Shown here one piece after another: positions 51,298-59,890 of a stretch of 64,000 nt of DNA. The DNA comes from Paenibacillus sp. RC67 (GTDB lineage Bacteria > Bacillota > Bacilli > Paenibacillales > NBRC-103111). The stretch spans positions 7,669,501-7,733,500 of the forward strand of contig NZ_CP125098.1 of the NCBI RefSeq assembly GCF_030020805.1, in the 5' to 3' direction. The position numbers were made by a program, and so were the translations under genes. Numbering within the stretch: position 1 is the first letter of the stretch; each line of letters starts with the position of its first letter. The notes below the pieces were generated by a model. It saw only the letters and a program-made list of their open reading frames with translations, was not told the DNA's origin and did no database searches.

Positions 51298-51972
51298 ATG
51301 ACAAAAATAATGATTGTCGATGACGATGCGCATATCCGCGAATTGGTGCGGGTTTTTCTATCCAACGAAGGCTTCGAAATAGTTGAAGCCTCGGACGGCG
51401 TAGAGGCGCTCACCATGCTCGCGTCGGTCACTGTAGATATGGTCATTCTAGATATTATGATGCCTAATATGGATGGCTGGGAGCTGTGCAGCGAGCTGAG
51501 GGAGCATTATGAGCTCCCCCTCCTCATGCTGACAGCCAAAGGAGATACAGCTCAGAAGGTCAAAGGCTTCGAGCTCGGTACGGACGATTACTTGGTAAAA
51601 CCATTTGACCCGCTAGAGCTGGTCGTCCGGGTAAAGGCTTTGCTCAAGCGGTATCGCATTGCATCCTCCCAGACGATTCAATTCGGCAAGCTATCGATGA
51701 ATCGCAAAACGTATGAGCTTATTGCGAACGGCGAAAGCATGACGCTGCCTTTAAAGGAATTCGAGCTTTTGTTCAAGCTGGGCAGCTACACGGGCAAAAC
51801 ATTCTCACGAGAGCAGCTCATTGAACAATTGTGGGGTTATGATTTCGAAGGTAATGAACGAACGGTCGACGTTCACATTAACCGGCTCCGGGAGCGGTTT
51901 CCCGAGGAAACGTACGACTTCAAAATCAATACCATCCGGGGGCTCGGTTACCGGCTGGAGGTTCTTGTATGA
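51298..51972 (+). CDS. OmpR-family response regulator
   Basis: A protein of about 224 aa. I place the start at ATG 51298 (MTKIMIVDDDAHI), the family's normal N-terminus. A longer in-frame ATG at 51187 overlaps the MFS stop (ATGA) and would add 37 unrelated residues. The receiver has VILDIMMPNMDG and DYLVKPFDP; the effector winged helix ends TIRGLGYRLEV. It overlaps the kinase start by ATGA at 51969, showing tight coupling. Confidence 0.92.
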   Translation: MTKIMIVDDDAHIRELVRVFLSNEGFEIVEASDGVEALTMLASVTVDMVILDIMMPNMDGWELCSELREHYELPLLMLTAKGDTAQKVKGFELGTDDYLVKPFDPLELVVRVKALLKRYRIASSQTIQFGKLSMNRKTYELIANGESMTLPLKEFELLFKLGSYTGKTFSREQLIEQLWGYDFEGNERTVDVHINRLRERFPEETYDFKINTIRGLGYRLEVLV

Positions 51973-53387
51973 AACAAAAGAAACTCCCCTTCAAATTTGT
52001 TTTTGGATTGACCGTCTTTTTAACCGTATCTATTACACTATGGACCGTGGCTTCCCTACTGACCGCATATTACTACGATTGGCGCGGCAAGGAAGCCCGA
52101 TGGGACGAGATGCTCGGCAATGGAAAGACGATTGCCGCCCTGACCGACAACAATCCCGGAAATATGGATGGCTTGTTGAAGCAGTTGGCGCTTCTGAAAC
52201 AGGAACGGCTTGTTCTCATCGACAGTTCGGGCCGCAAGCTGGAATTTGGAGGAGATCCGGCCGTGTCATTCGCTTCAACTATCGATCAGACCGAGATCGA
52301 TCTAGTACTTTTGGGCAGGGAGGTTAAAAAGGCGGAGCGTACCAATGTGTTTCAGCCTGGGCTTGCGACCACAGGTCAGTCCATCTCCATAGCCGGCCAC
52401 CCCTATGCTCTGTTCATTCAAGCAGATACGGAAAGCCTGTTCCACGATTACGGCAAACAGCTCGTCACGGTGTTTGTCAATTTCCTTCTTCTTTTCCTGC
52501 TGGCCTTGCTCGCATCGCCCAAGAGAAAAAAACAGATGCTCTCTTTAAAACGAATGATCGATGCCATCCGGAAAATGGCCAAGGGTGACTTCAATGTCAC
52601 TTTCGAGACACACAAGGACAACGGCCCTTGGGGTGAATTGGCGGAAAACCTGAACCATATGGCGGTTGAGCTGAATCAAATAGAGCAAATGAGGCAGGAG
52701 TTCATTTCGAACGTCTCCCATGAAATTCAATCTCCCCTTACGTCCATCACGGGGTTCGCGCGTGCGCTCCACAATGACCGGCTAAGTGTCGACGAACGCA
52801 GGCATTATCTTCATATCATCGAAACGGAAAGTACACGTCTGTCGAAGCTGAGCGATAACCTGCTGAAGCTAACCTCCCTGGAGTCGCAGCATCACCCCTT
52901 CGAGCCCAAGCCTTATCGGCTGGACAAACAGCTGCGCAGGCTGGTTCTTGCATGCGAGCCCCAATGGCTGGACAAGAACATCGAGATGGACGTGTCCCTC
53001 GATGAGCTGACCATAGAAGCGGACGAAGACATGATGAGTCAAGTATGGGTGAACCTGATTAATAACAGCATCAAATTCACTTCGGAGGGCGGCACCATTG
53101 GAATTCATCTGAACCAGCAGGACAACGGCGCCATCATCCGAATTTCCGATACCGGCATTGGTATATCGCCTGAGGACCAGGAGCACATATTCGAGCGCTT
53201 CTACAAAGCCGATAAGTCACGCCAACGTTCAAACGGAGGAAGTGGGCTAGGACTTTCCATCGTCCATAATATCATCGAGCGGCACCGAGGCTTCATCTCC
53301 GTCCAAAGCCGGATTGGTGAAGGTACCACCTTCATCATCAAGCTTCCGCTCAAAGTAAGCAAACAAGAAAAAAACGCTCTTTCCTGA
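51969..53387 (+). CDS. Sensor histidine kinase with HAMP domain
   Basis: A 472-aa kinase: helix 1 (FGLTVFLTVSITLWTVASLL), a 150-aa extracellular part, helix 2 (LVTVFVNFLLLFLLALLA), HAMP-like linker, HisKA (EFISNVSHEIQSPLTSI) and HATPase (NLINNSIKFTSEGG, DTGIGI, GGSGLGLSIVHNII). It is co-translated with the regulator upstream. Together they may control the MFS pump of the same operon in response to a membrane-active compound; that is inference. The stop codon lies in the loop of the terminator. Confidence 0.92.
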   Translation: MKQKKLPFKFVFGLTVFLTVSITLWTVASLLTAYYYDWRGKEARWDEMLGNGKTIAALTDNNPGNMDGLLKQLALLKQERLVLIDSSGRKLEFGGDPAVSFASTIDQTEIDLVLLGREVKKAERTNVFQPGLATTGQSISIAGHPYALFIQADTESLFHDYGKQLVTVFVNFLLLFLLALLASPKRKKQMLSLKRMIDAIRKMAKGDFNVTFETHKDNGPWGELAENLNHMAVELNQIEQMRQEFISNVSHEIQSPLTSITGFARALHNDRLSVDERRHYLHIIETESTRLSKLSDNLLKLTSLESQHHPFEPKPYRLDKQLRRLVLACEPQWLDKNIEMDVSLDELTIEADEDMMSQVWVNLINNSIKFTSEGGTIGIHLNQQDNGAIIRISDTGIGISPEDQEHIFERFYKADKSRQRSNGGSGLGLSIVHNIIERHRGFISVQSRIGEGTTFIIKLPLKVSKQEKNALS

Positions 53388-53406
53388 GTTTAGGAAAGAG
53401 CGTTTT
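53371..53406. terminator. Bidirectional terminator
   Basis: AAAACGCTCTTTCC (53371-53384) pairs with GGAAAGAGCGTTTT (53393-53406). It separates the kinase (plus) from the permease operon end (minus); the kinase stop codon is in the loop. Confidence 0.9.
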
Positions 53407-53418
53407 GTGTATGAATTC

Positions 53419-54300
53419 TTAGCCCTTCAAAGAACCTGCGGACATTTGCATAAACGATTTATTCGCCAATGCGTACACGACCAGAATCGGCAGGATGGAC
53501 AAGCAAGCACCTGCCAGCATCAGGTTAAGCTGTGCAGCATCGCCTGTGCCGTAGCGAAGATTCGCCAGACCAACGGTCAACGGCTGCAGCTTCGGCGAGC
53601 TCATCGTGAAGACGAGCGGTAAGATATACTCGTTCCAGCCATGACGGAAGGCAAACAGTGCCGATACGCCAAGACCTGGAGCAACCAATGGCAGTACGAT
53701 ACGCCAGTAGATACGGAAGTATCCACAGCCGTCCAGCATCGCCGCTTCATCCAGTTCTTTCGGAATCCCTTGAAAGAATCCGAGCAAAATGAAAAAGGTA
53801 GAGGCATGAGCCGCAATAAGAATAATGACAACGCCCCACAGCGTTTTGTTCAAGCCGAGGGAAACCATGATATCGTATTGCGGACGAAGAACAACCGCAC
53901 CGATAGAGATAAACATTGTAGCGGATTGGATGAACACGAACAGCTTTTTACCTGGAAAAGGAAGCCGGTTCGCCGCGAAAGCCGCCATGGAAGCGACGAT
54001 TAGCGTACCGATAGTGGACACAATACTGATAAATAAACTGTTCCACGTAAAGGTGCTGAAATTCCCTTTTTGCCAAGCGTTTAAGTAGTTGCTGAACTGC
54101 CATGACTTAGGAAGAAAGGTATCGCCCAAGTTAATTTCGATATTGGTTTTAAACGAGTTGATAATCGCCATAATGACTGGAAACACGGTAACGACAAGGA
54201 CAATCAGCAAAAATGCCCAGAGTACGATAAGGCCTGTATATTTGCTAGCCTTGGAACGGCTTTTTTGCCCCGCGTGTACGGTTGCAGGCGCGCTATTCAT
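53419..54300 (-). CDS. Carbohydrate ABC transporter permease (MalG type)
   Basis: A 293-aa six-helix permease with EAA loop ELDEAAMLDGCGYFRIYWRI followed by VLPLVAPGL. The ending is SFMQMSAGSLKG. It is the last gene of a binding protein-permease-permease operon, 21 bp after its partner. No ATPase gene follows, which again implies a shared MsmX-type ATPase elsewhere. Confidence 0.93.
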   Translation of the reverse strand: MNSAPATVHAGQKSRSKASKYTGLIVLWAFLLIVLVVTVFPVIMAIINSFKTNIEINLGDTFLPKSWQFSNYLNAWQKGNFSTFTWNSLFISIVSTIGTLIVASMAAFAANRLPFPGKKLFVFIQSATMFISIGAVVLRPQYDIMVSLGLNKTLWGVVIILIAAHASTFFILLGFFQGIPKELDEAAMLDGCGYFRIYWRIVLPLVAPGLGVSALFAFRHGWNEYILPLVFTMSSPKLQPLTVGLANLRYGTGDAAQLNLMLAGACLSILPILVVYALANKSFMQMSAGSLKG

Positions 54301-54321
54301 AGTAATCGCTCCCTTCCCCTA

Positions 54322-55221
54322 TTAATAAACCTTGTTAAGGCGTTTGGAAATGTAGAAGTATGCTGCTGTAATAACACCGACGATAAGAGCAGTAACGAAA
54401 CCTACCGCACTACCGTAACCGAATTGTGGCTGTACACCTGAACCAGTGGAAACTGGGAAGAACAGCTTGTACACGTACAAGAACATAACTTCCGTCCTGC
54501 CAACCGGCCCGCCCTCGGTGAGTACCATGATGCTCTCATAACCCTTCAGCGAGTTGATAATGGCATACATAATGATGATTTGCAGTACAGGTCCGAGCAT
54601 AGGAATCGTAATGTACCAGAACTTTTGAGCTTCGTTGGCTCCATCCAATGAAGCACTTTCGTATACATCATTTGGAATGCTCTGCAAGCCTGCGATGAAC
54701 AGGAGCATGTAGTTCCCGAAGGCACCCCACGCAGCGATCAGAATAACCGTAAGCATCGCGTGCTTCTGGCCGAGCCAATCAATAGGCTGACCGATGATGT
54801 GAAGATTCAGTAGCATTTTATTCAAAATACCGTTGTAGGAGTTAAATACAATAAAGAAGACAACCGCCATAACCGCGGAACTGATAACCGTAGGCATGAA
54901 ATAAACAGCCCGTAAAAATTGGCGTCCGCGAATCGCCCGGTTCAAAATAACCGCGAGAATCAATGACAGCGGCAGCGTAATGAGCAGCTTGCCCCCCGCA
55001 TACATAAAGGTGTTCCATACCGAATCCCAATACATTTGGTCATGCATCAGCTGTTTGAAATTATCGAGACCGATAAAAACTTCTTTCCCGTAGCCTTTAT
55101 AATCGTAAAACATATACCGGATAGCCCAGCCGATTGGATATACGGAGAAAATTAGCGTAAGGAGCAGACTCGGGAGTACGAATACAGATGAAACTCCTAA
55201 CAGCCTGGATTTTTTTATCAT
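54322..55221 (-). CDS. Sugar ABC transporter permease (MalF type)
   Basis: A 299-aa six-helix permease (SSVFVLPSLLLTLIFSVYPIG at the start). EAA loop: DVYESASLDGANEAQKFWYI followed by TIPMLGPVL; LTEGGPVGRTEVMFLYVYKL precedes the final helices. AAGGAGGG lies just before the ATG. The 217-bp gap between it and the binding-protein gene carries an attenuator-like hairpin and three tandem hairpin repeats, which may set the stoichiometry of binding protein to permease. Confidence 0.93.
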   Translation of the reverse strand: MIKKSRLLGVSSVFVLPSLLLTLIFSVYPIGWAIRYMFYDYKGYGKEVFIGLDNFKQLMHDQMYWDSVWNTFMYAGGKLLITLPLSLILAVILNRAIRGRQFLRAVYFMPTVISSAVMAVVFFIVFNSYNGILNKMLLNLHIIGQPIDWLGQKHAMLTVILIAAWGAFGNYMLLFIAGLQSIPNDVYESASLDGANEAQKFWYITIPMLGPVLQIIIMYAIINSLKGYESIMVLTEGGPVGRTEVMFLYVYKLFFPVSTGSGVQPQFGYGSAVGFVTALIVGVITAAYFYISKRLNKVY

Positions 55222-55238
55222 AATGTTCCCTCCTTAGA

Positions 55239-55361
55239 GTTTCGTCGAAGACGAAACTTACTTCGTAAGCGTTAGCTGAGTTTCACTGAAGGTGAAACTA
55301 ACATCGTAAGCATAGACTGAGTTTCACTGAAAGTGAAACTTACTTCGTAAGCATCTTTTCA
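55239..55361 (-). repeat. Three tandem 41-nt hairpin repeats
   Basis: Units at 55239-55279, 55280-55320 and 55321-55361. Each begins with a stem around GAA: GTTTCGTC/GACGAAAC, GTTTCACT/GGTGAAAC, GTTTCACT/AGTGAAAC. The changes between units keep the pairing. A second small stem (CTTAC-TTC-GTAAG) is in units 1 and 3 and is partly lost in unit 2. They lie in the leader of the permease gene, downstream of the binding-protein gene. Confidence 0.9.
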
Positions 55362-55382
55362 CAATGCTTTGGCAAAAAGAAG

Positions 55383-55405
55383 GGGACCCATCAATATAAG
55401 GTCCC
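55383..55405 (-). terminator. Possible leaky terminator after the binding-protein gene
   Basis: On the minus strand GGGACC-N11-GGTCCC is followed by CTTCTTTTTG. It comes 34 nt after the stop of the binding protein and would let a fraction of transcripts read into the permeases. Confidence 0.6.
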
Positions 55406-55438
55406 GCCTCTGAATCATTTTACGAGTTACAACCTACA

Positions 55439-56797
55439 TTACTTCAATTTCATTGGATCAAAGTTCGGATCCGGAGTTACCTTCACATCGCCGGCTTTCA
55501 CCGATTTATCAAGAGCCTCGTTATAACGTTTGGTCAAATCAGCAATGATGCTGTCCAGATCGCCGTTGCCGTCCAATACATATTTCCAGAACGCATCCGC
55601 ATATTTCAAACCTTGCAGTGAGCTATCCACGTTTGGTTTGATAGGCCAGATAGCATCGGATTTATTAGGCACAAATTCTTTGTAGCCGTAAATATCCGGA
55701 GTTTTCATTTTTTCTGCAACAGATTGAAGAACTGGCATACCCAGACCTGTTTCTGCATATTTCACAAGGTTTTCTTCGCTGTACATGTAGTTCATGAACT
55801 TCCATGCCGCTTCTTTATTTTTGGAGCTGCTGCTAATGGACAGCCATTGTGCACCGTTCATTCCGTTTAGGCCTTTGATATTGCCGTCAATGGATGGTAC
55901 ATCGGCTGCAGCCCATTTGATTTTCGTAGGGAATTGGGTTTGGTAAACGCCGATTTCCGCAGAGTAGGACAAGTACATACCAATTTTGCCTGCAGCGAAT
56001 TGTGCGCGCAGCGGGTCAATATCCATCGATTCGACGCCTGGCAGCATGCTGCCGTTATCTTTCATTTGCTTGAGCGCAGTGATCACTTCTTTGTAGCCTG
56101 CGAAGTCGTATTTACCGGTTTTGAAATTAAAGCCGTCTACGCCGTAGCCGCTCACTTCGAGAATGTTACGAACGGAACGCTCCATAGCACCTGTAGGGTT
56201 CTTAAAGTTCTCAGCAAATCCATAGATGCCGTCTTTTTTACCCATATCGGTAATCTTTTTGGCTGCATCCACCATTTCTTGAAGCGTTTTTGGCGGATTA
56301 GCAATGCCCGCTTTTTCGAACAATTCTTGGTTATACACTAAGCGAATCGTTGTACCGTAGTTCGGCAATGTATAGATCTTGCCATCGTACGTGTTCGCGC
56401 TGTCTCTCAATGTGCTTTCAAAGCGTTTTTTCATATCGTCCTTCATGAACGAATCAAGCGGCTCAAAATAACCCTTACGAGCCATGTTCACGAAATCGAA
56501 TTTAGCATTAAGAATGTCTGGAGCTTGTCCGCTTGCGTAAGCAAGATCGACGGATTGAACATAGTTCTCCGACATAACGCTCATTTCCACTTCGATATCT
56601 TGGTTATCCGCGTTGAATTTCTCTACAAGACCTTTAATATAATCGGCATCATGACGGTCAGCTGTCCAGAATGTCAGTTTGGTTTTACCACCACTGCTTG
56701 CTCCTCCAGCATTAGCGCCGTCCTCTTTATTTCCACAGGCTGCAGCCGTAAAAGCTAAAGACAAGCAAAGCAGAGCTGCCATTGATTTTTTTACCAT
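55439..56797 (-). CDS. Sugar ABC transporter substrate-binding lipoprotein
   Basis: A 452-aa SBP_bac_1 lipoprotein: signal peptide with FTAAACGNKED (lipobox TAAAC), Gly/Ser-rich linker, then LTFWTADRHDADYIKGLVEK, APDILNAKFDFVNMARKGYF, TIRLVYNQELFEKAGI and the lobe-closing GIYGFAENF. Family-typical length. It heads the second CUT1 importer operon. No two-component pair is adjacent to it, though a YesM/YesN pair lies 3 kb away. Substrate unknown. Confidence 0.92.
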   Translation of the reverse strand: MVKKSMAALLCLSLAFTAAACGNKEDGANAGGASSGGKTKLTFWTADRHDADYIKGLVEKFNADNQDIEVEMSVMSENYVQSVDLAYASGQAPDILNAKFDFVNMARKGYFEPLDSFMKDDMKKRFESTLRDSANTYDGKIYTLPNYGTTIRLVYNQELFEKAGIANPPKTLQEMVDAAKKITDMGKKDGIYGFAENFKNPTGAMERSVRNILEVSGYGVDGFNFKTGKYDFAGYKEVITALKQMKDNGSMLPGVESMDIDPLRAQFAAGKIGMYLSYSAEIGVYQTQFPTKIKWAAADVPSIDGNIKGLNGMNGAQWLSISSSSKNKEAAWKFMNYMYSEENLVKYAETGLGMPVLQSVAEKMKTPDIYGYKEFVPNKSDAIWPIKPNVDSSLQGLKYADAFWKYVLDGNGDLDSIIADLTKRYNEALDKSVKAGDVKVTPDPNFDPMKLK

Positions 56798-57054
56798 AAT
56801 GTAACCCTCCTGTTCAAAACTTAGGTTTCTCTTATGTATCTAGAATATGCGATTTTTGTCGAAAATGGAGTGCGGTGAAACGACGACAAAGGGATAAAAT
56901 CCGACGATGGTCCTACAAACATTTTTCCCCCTCTAAGTTGGACCCACGTTTTGAATGGTTAAAACCTATGAAAAAATTATGATAAATGGTATAAAGCGCG
57001 GACATCCTATATTACAGACTGCATCAAGAATTTCATTCGATTGGAAAAAGATGC

Positions 57055-57090
57055 TATAGTGTAAAGGTACATATAAGTATTAATTAATAC
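57055..57090 (+). promoter_or_regulatory. Extended -10 promoter and palindrome before the hemoglobin gene
   Basis: TGC-TATAGT (57052-57060) is an extended -10. The perfect palindrome GTATTAATTAATAC (57077-57090) lies in the leader, directly before GGGAGG. The rest of the 308-bp gap 56798-57105 is AT-rich; I saw no further gene. Confidence 0.45.
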
Positions 57091-57105
57091 GGGAGGTACT
57101 GATTA

Positions 57106-57465
57106 GTGACATCCACTCTTTACGAACAATTAGGCGGAGAAGCGGCCATTTCAAAAGTCGTAGACGAATTTTATAAGCGAATTTTGGCCGATGATTCCAT
57201 TAATTTCTTCTTTTCCAAAACGGATATGGAGAAGCAGCGGAGGCATCAAGCGAAATTTATTAGCTTTGCTCTTGGAGGACCTAATCAATATTCCGGCAAA
57301 TCCATGGAAAAAGCTCACGAGGGGATGAATCTCCAGCCAGAGCATTTTAATGCTGTAGCCACGCATCTTCATGACGCGCTCTCCCATTTCGGAGTGGAGG
57401 AAGCTAAAATCGATGAGGTATTAACCCACGTAGCCACGTTAAAGGACAATATCCTTTACAAGTAA
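57106..57465 (+). CDS. Group I truncated hemoglobin
   Basis: A 119-aa two-over-two globin: LYEQLGGEAAISKVVDEFYKR at the start, the B10/CD region NFFFSKTDMEKQRRHQAKFI, and the F-helix signature SMEKAHEGMNLQPEHFNAVA whose His is the proximal haem ligand. GGPNQYSGKSM marks group I. Such proteins detoxify nitric oxide or bind O2. GTG start behind GGGAGG. A palindrome in its leader suggests specific control, for example by an NO- or redox-responsive repressor; that is inference. Confidence 0.92.
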   Translation: MTSTLYEQLGGEAAISKVVDEFYKRILADDSINFFFSKTDMEKQRRHQAKFISFALGGPNQYSGKSMEKAHEGMNLQPEHFNAVATHLHDALSHFGVEEAKIDEVLTHVATLKDNILYK

Positions 57466-57469
57466 AACG

Positions 57470-57524
57470 AAAAAGCCCTTCTTGCCGCTCCTTCACAGGG
57501 AAATGGGCATCTCAGGGCTTTTAT
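57470..57524. terminator. Bidirectional terminator
   Basis: AAAAGCCCT (57471-57479) and AGGGCTTTT (57514-57522). It serves the hemoglobin (plus) and glutamate racemase (minus) genes. Confidence 0.75.
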
Positions 57525-57560
57525 TTATGACCGACCGCATATATTACTGGATACTATCAC

Positions 57561-58337
57561 TTAAAGCATTTCCAACAGCTGATGATATTTAGACAATAAT
57601 GCCCCATCCTCCACTTTAACGCTGGAAGTATAGAAGGTTACCTGCCCCGTACCCTCGTTGATCTGATTGCTTGCTTCGAGCACTCGTTTTAAGTTTTTGA
57701 CTGTGCCTACGCTCCCATCCATCAAAACGACATCATCCGGAAATAATTTTCTAAGACTTCCTTTAAAAAAAGGGAAATGCGTGCAGCCCAGAACGATAGT
57801 TCCATACTGCTTCAGGTCGAACGGAGATAGTTGGTCCTCTAAATAGCGTGTGACAGCCTCTTCATGGAATTCATATCGCTCTGCGAACTGAACCAGGTTA
57901 GGCAGTGGCAGCTTATCTACGATAGCATGGCTATCGATGCGGTCTACCAGATCATGAAACTTCTTCTCCTTAAGCGTCAACGAAGTAGCCAGAACCAGCA
58001 CTCTTTTGCCCATTGCCTCGCTCGCTTGCACGGCCGGCTTCACAGCAGGCTCAATACCGAGAACCGGAAAAGCGTATTTGGCGCGCAAATCCTCCACCGC
58101 CACACTCGTCGCCGTATTGCAAGCGATAACGACAGCTTTTACTCCCTGCCGGGCAATAAAATCGACCGCTTCAAATATATACCCCTTCACTTCCTCCTTC
58201 GGCTTCTCGCCATACGGAACGTTCAAGGTGTCTGCATAGTAAATATAATCTTCATTAGGCAGCTGCTTCAATGCCTGGTGAAGTACGGTTATCCCGCCGA
58301 TACCCGAGTCAAAAATGCCGATTTTCAACACATTCAC
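57561..58337 (-). CDS. murI: Glutamate racemase
   Basis: Makes D-glutamate for peptidoglycan (RacE in Bacilli). 258 aa with both catalytic Cys: IACNTATSVAV (Cys near 73) and VLGCTHFPF (Cys near 185); GIFDSGIGGITVL and ADTLNVPYGEKP bind substrate. GTG start at 58337. It is near a RodA-type cell-wall polymerase gene but divergent from it, so a shared theme rather than an operon. Confidence 0.95.
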   Translation of the reverse strand: MNVLKIGIFDSGIGGITVLHQALKQLPNEDYIYYADTLNVPYGEKPKEEVKGYIFEAVDFIARQGVKAVVIACNTATSVAVEDLRAKYAFPVLGIEPAVKPAVQASEAMGKRVLVLATSLTLKEKKFHDLVDRIDSHAIVDKLPLPNLVQFAERYEFHEEAVTRYLEDQLSPFDLKQYGTIVLGCTHFPFFKGSLRKLFPDDVVLMDGSVGTVKNLKRVLEASNQINEGTGQVTFYTSSVKVEDGALLSKYHQLLEML

Positions 58338-58536
58338 TCTTTTCTATCTTTATGTTCGTTTTTATTATTTTACTGCGGCTCAGCTATCTTTTCTACTAGT
58401 ACCACAGCCGTCTCACGGAAAAATGTATAATCGCTTCATAATATGTTACACTGAGTAAACCGCTCCACACTAATAAATTCCTTTATAAGGAGATCGCTGG
58501 TTAAACGCACGAAGCTATAAGGAGAACTGCTGTACC

Positions 58537-59664
58537 ATGATTCGAAATATAAAAAAACTGGATTACAACGTTCTAATCCTTCTGTTTTTGTTCATGATTA
58601 TTAGTACTTTATTAATAAAGAGTGCAACGACCTATGATGAACAGTACCACAATCTTTATATAAAAAATATGATCAATTACGGTATCGGTTTCTTCGTTTT
58701 GATAGTGACAGCCATTTGGGATTACCGCTTGATCGTGAACATTTCGTATTACATCTATGGTGTAGCCCTGCTTCTATTGATTGCCGTATATAAGCTGGGC
58801 AGCGAAATTCATGGAGCCTCGGGCTGGTTCGAGCTGCCATTCGGATTTAACTTTCAGCCTGCCGAATTGATGAAAATCGTTCTGATCTTAGCTATGGTAA
58901 AGCTGCTTGAGCAAAAAAACTACGATCACTTAAGAATTATACGCGATGTAGTTCCCATGGCTCTCATGACCTTTGTACCTTTTGCTCTTGTTCTGATCCA
59001 GCCGGATTTGGGAAATGCCATTATTTATCTTGTTATTCTCTTCGCTATGCTTTGGATGGGAAATTTGAAATACAAGCATATGCTTCTGCTGATCATGCTC
59101 ATAGCGGCTTCCTTAACCGCCTTCGTATACAGCTATGTTCACTATCATGAGCCGATAGAGCAATTTTTGCTGGACAAAAAGCTCGGACATTGGTCAGAGC
59201 GCATCGATACCTATTTAATGCCGGATCAAGCTTCGGACGACGCCACCTATCATGTCAAAAAAACAATAACCGCCATTGGCTCGGGACAATTAACCGGCGA
59301 AGGCTTTATGCAGGGCAGCTCGAAAAACCGCGGACGCATTCCATTCGCGTATTCTGATTCCATCTTTGCTGTTATTGGCGAAGAATTCGGCTTTATCGGG
59401 TGCTCCATTCTGATCGCGCTCTATTTAATCCTGCTGAGCAAGCTGTTATTCTTGAATTCTAGCGGCAATTACACTTCGGGATTTATTGCCGTAGGAGTAT
59501 CGGCTGTTATGCTGTTCCAAATCTTTGAGAACATCGGAATGCTCATGGGCCTGATGCCGCTGACCGGGATTACCCTCCCCTTTATCAGTTACGGGGGAAC
59601 TTCCAATATTATTAATATGTTCTCTATTGGTCTTATACTTAGTGCGCACATTCATCGAGATTGA
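58537..59664 (+). CDS. RodA/FtsW/SpoVE-family peptidoglycan polymerase
   Basis: A 375-aa protein with about ten helices. Key SEDS features: NFQPAELMKIVLILAMVKLLE (Lys-containing loop), LVLIQPDLGNAIIYLVI (catalytic Asp in QPDLG), IAIGSGQLTGEGFMQGSSK-like region TAIGSGQLTGEGF, IPFAYSDSIFAVIGEEFGF and TGITLPFISYGGTSNII. SEDS proteins polymerise glycan strands with a class B PBP; none is in the window. It is closer to RodA-type than FtsW by its short loops, but SpoVE-like sporulation use is possible. GGAGAAC precedes the ATG. Confidence 0.92.
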   Translation: MIRNIKKLDYNVLILLFLFMIISTLLIKSATTYDEQYHNLYIKNMINYGIGFFVLIVTAIWDYRLIVNISYYIYGVALLLLIAVYKLGSEIHGASGWFELPFGFNFQPAELMKIVLILAMVKLLEQKNYDHLRIIRDVVPMALMTFVPFALVLIQPDLGNAIIYLVILFAMLWMGNLKYKHMLLLIMLIAASLTAFVYSYVHYHEPIEQFLLDKKLGHWSERIDTYLMPDQASDDATYHVKKTITAIGSGQLTGEGFMQGSSKNRGRIPFAYSDSIFAVIGEEFGFIGCSILIALYLILLSKLLFLNSSGNYTSGFIAVGVSAVMLFQIFENIGMLMGLMPLTGITLPFISYGGTSNIINMFSIGLILSAHIHRD

Positions 59665-59712
59665 CTGGGAGCCCTCTGATCGTTTAGTTGTGAAGCTTTA
59701 GAAAAACAGCTT

Positions 59713-59863
59713 GAATATTGCTAGTATAATCCGATGGAATGTGCCACTCCGGCCGCTGTTGAAACCCGTGAATTTGATTTGAATTAGTGGTATTTTCACG
59801 GTTTTCAAAGGCGGACGTAAACTCCTCCGAACCACAATCCCATCTAATTATATCGCAAATTTC
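59713..59863 (+). repeat. 151-nt structured repeat family A, copy 2
   Basis: Same length and architecture as 36031-36181: outer TTGC...TATAAT/ATTATA...GCAA, GATGG/CCATC and TGTG/CACA, CCGC/GCGG and the central TTGAAACCCGTGAA (59759-59772)/TTCACGGTTTTCAA (59795-59808). Several stem positions differ from copy 1 as compensating pairs. It starts 48 nt after the rodA-like stop and ends 27 nt before a terminator. Confidence 0.85.
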
Positions 59864-59890
59864 ACGCAAGACCGGTTTTCTCTAAAGCCT

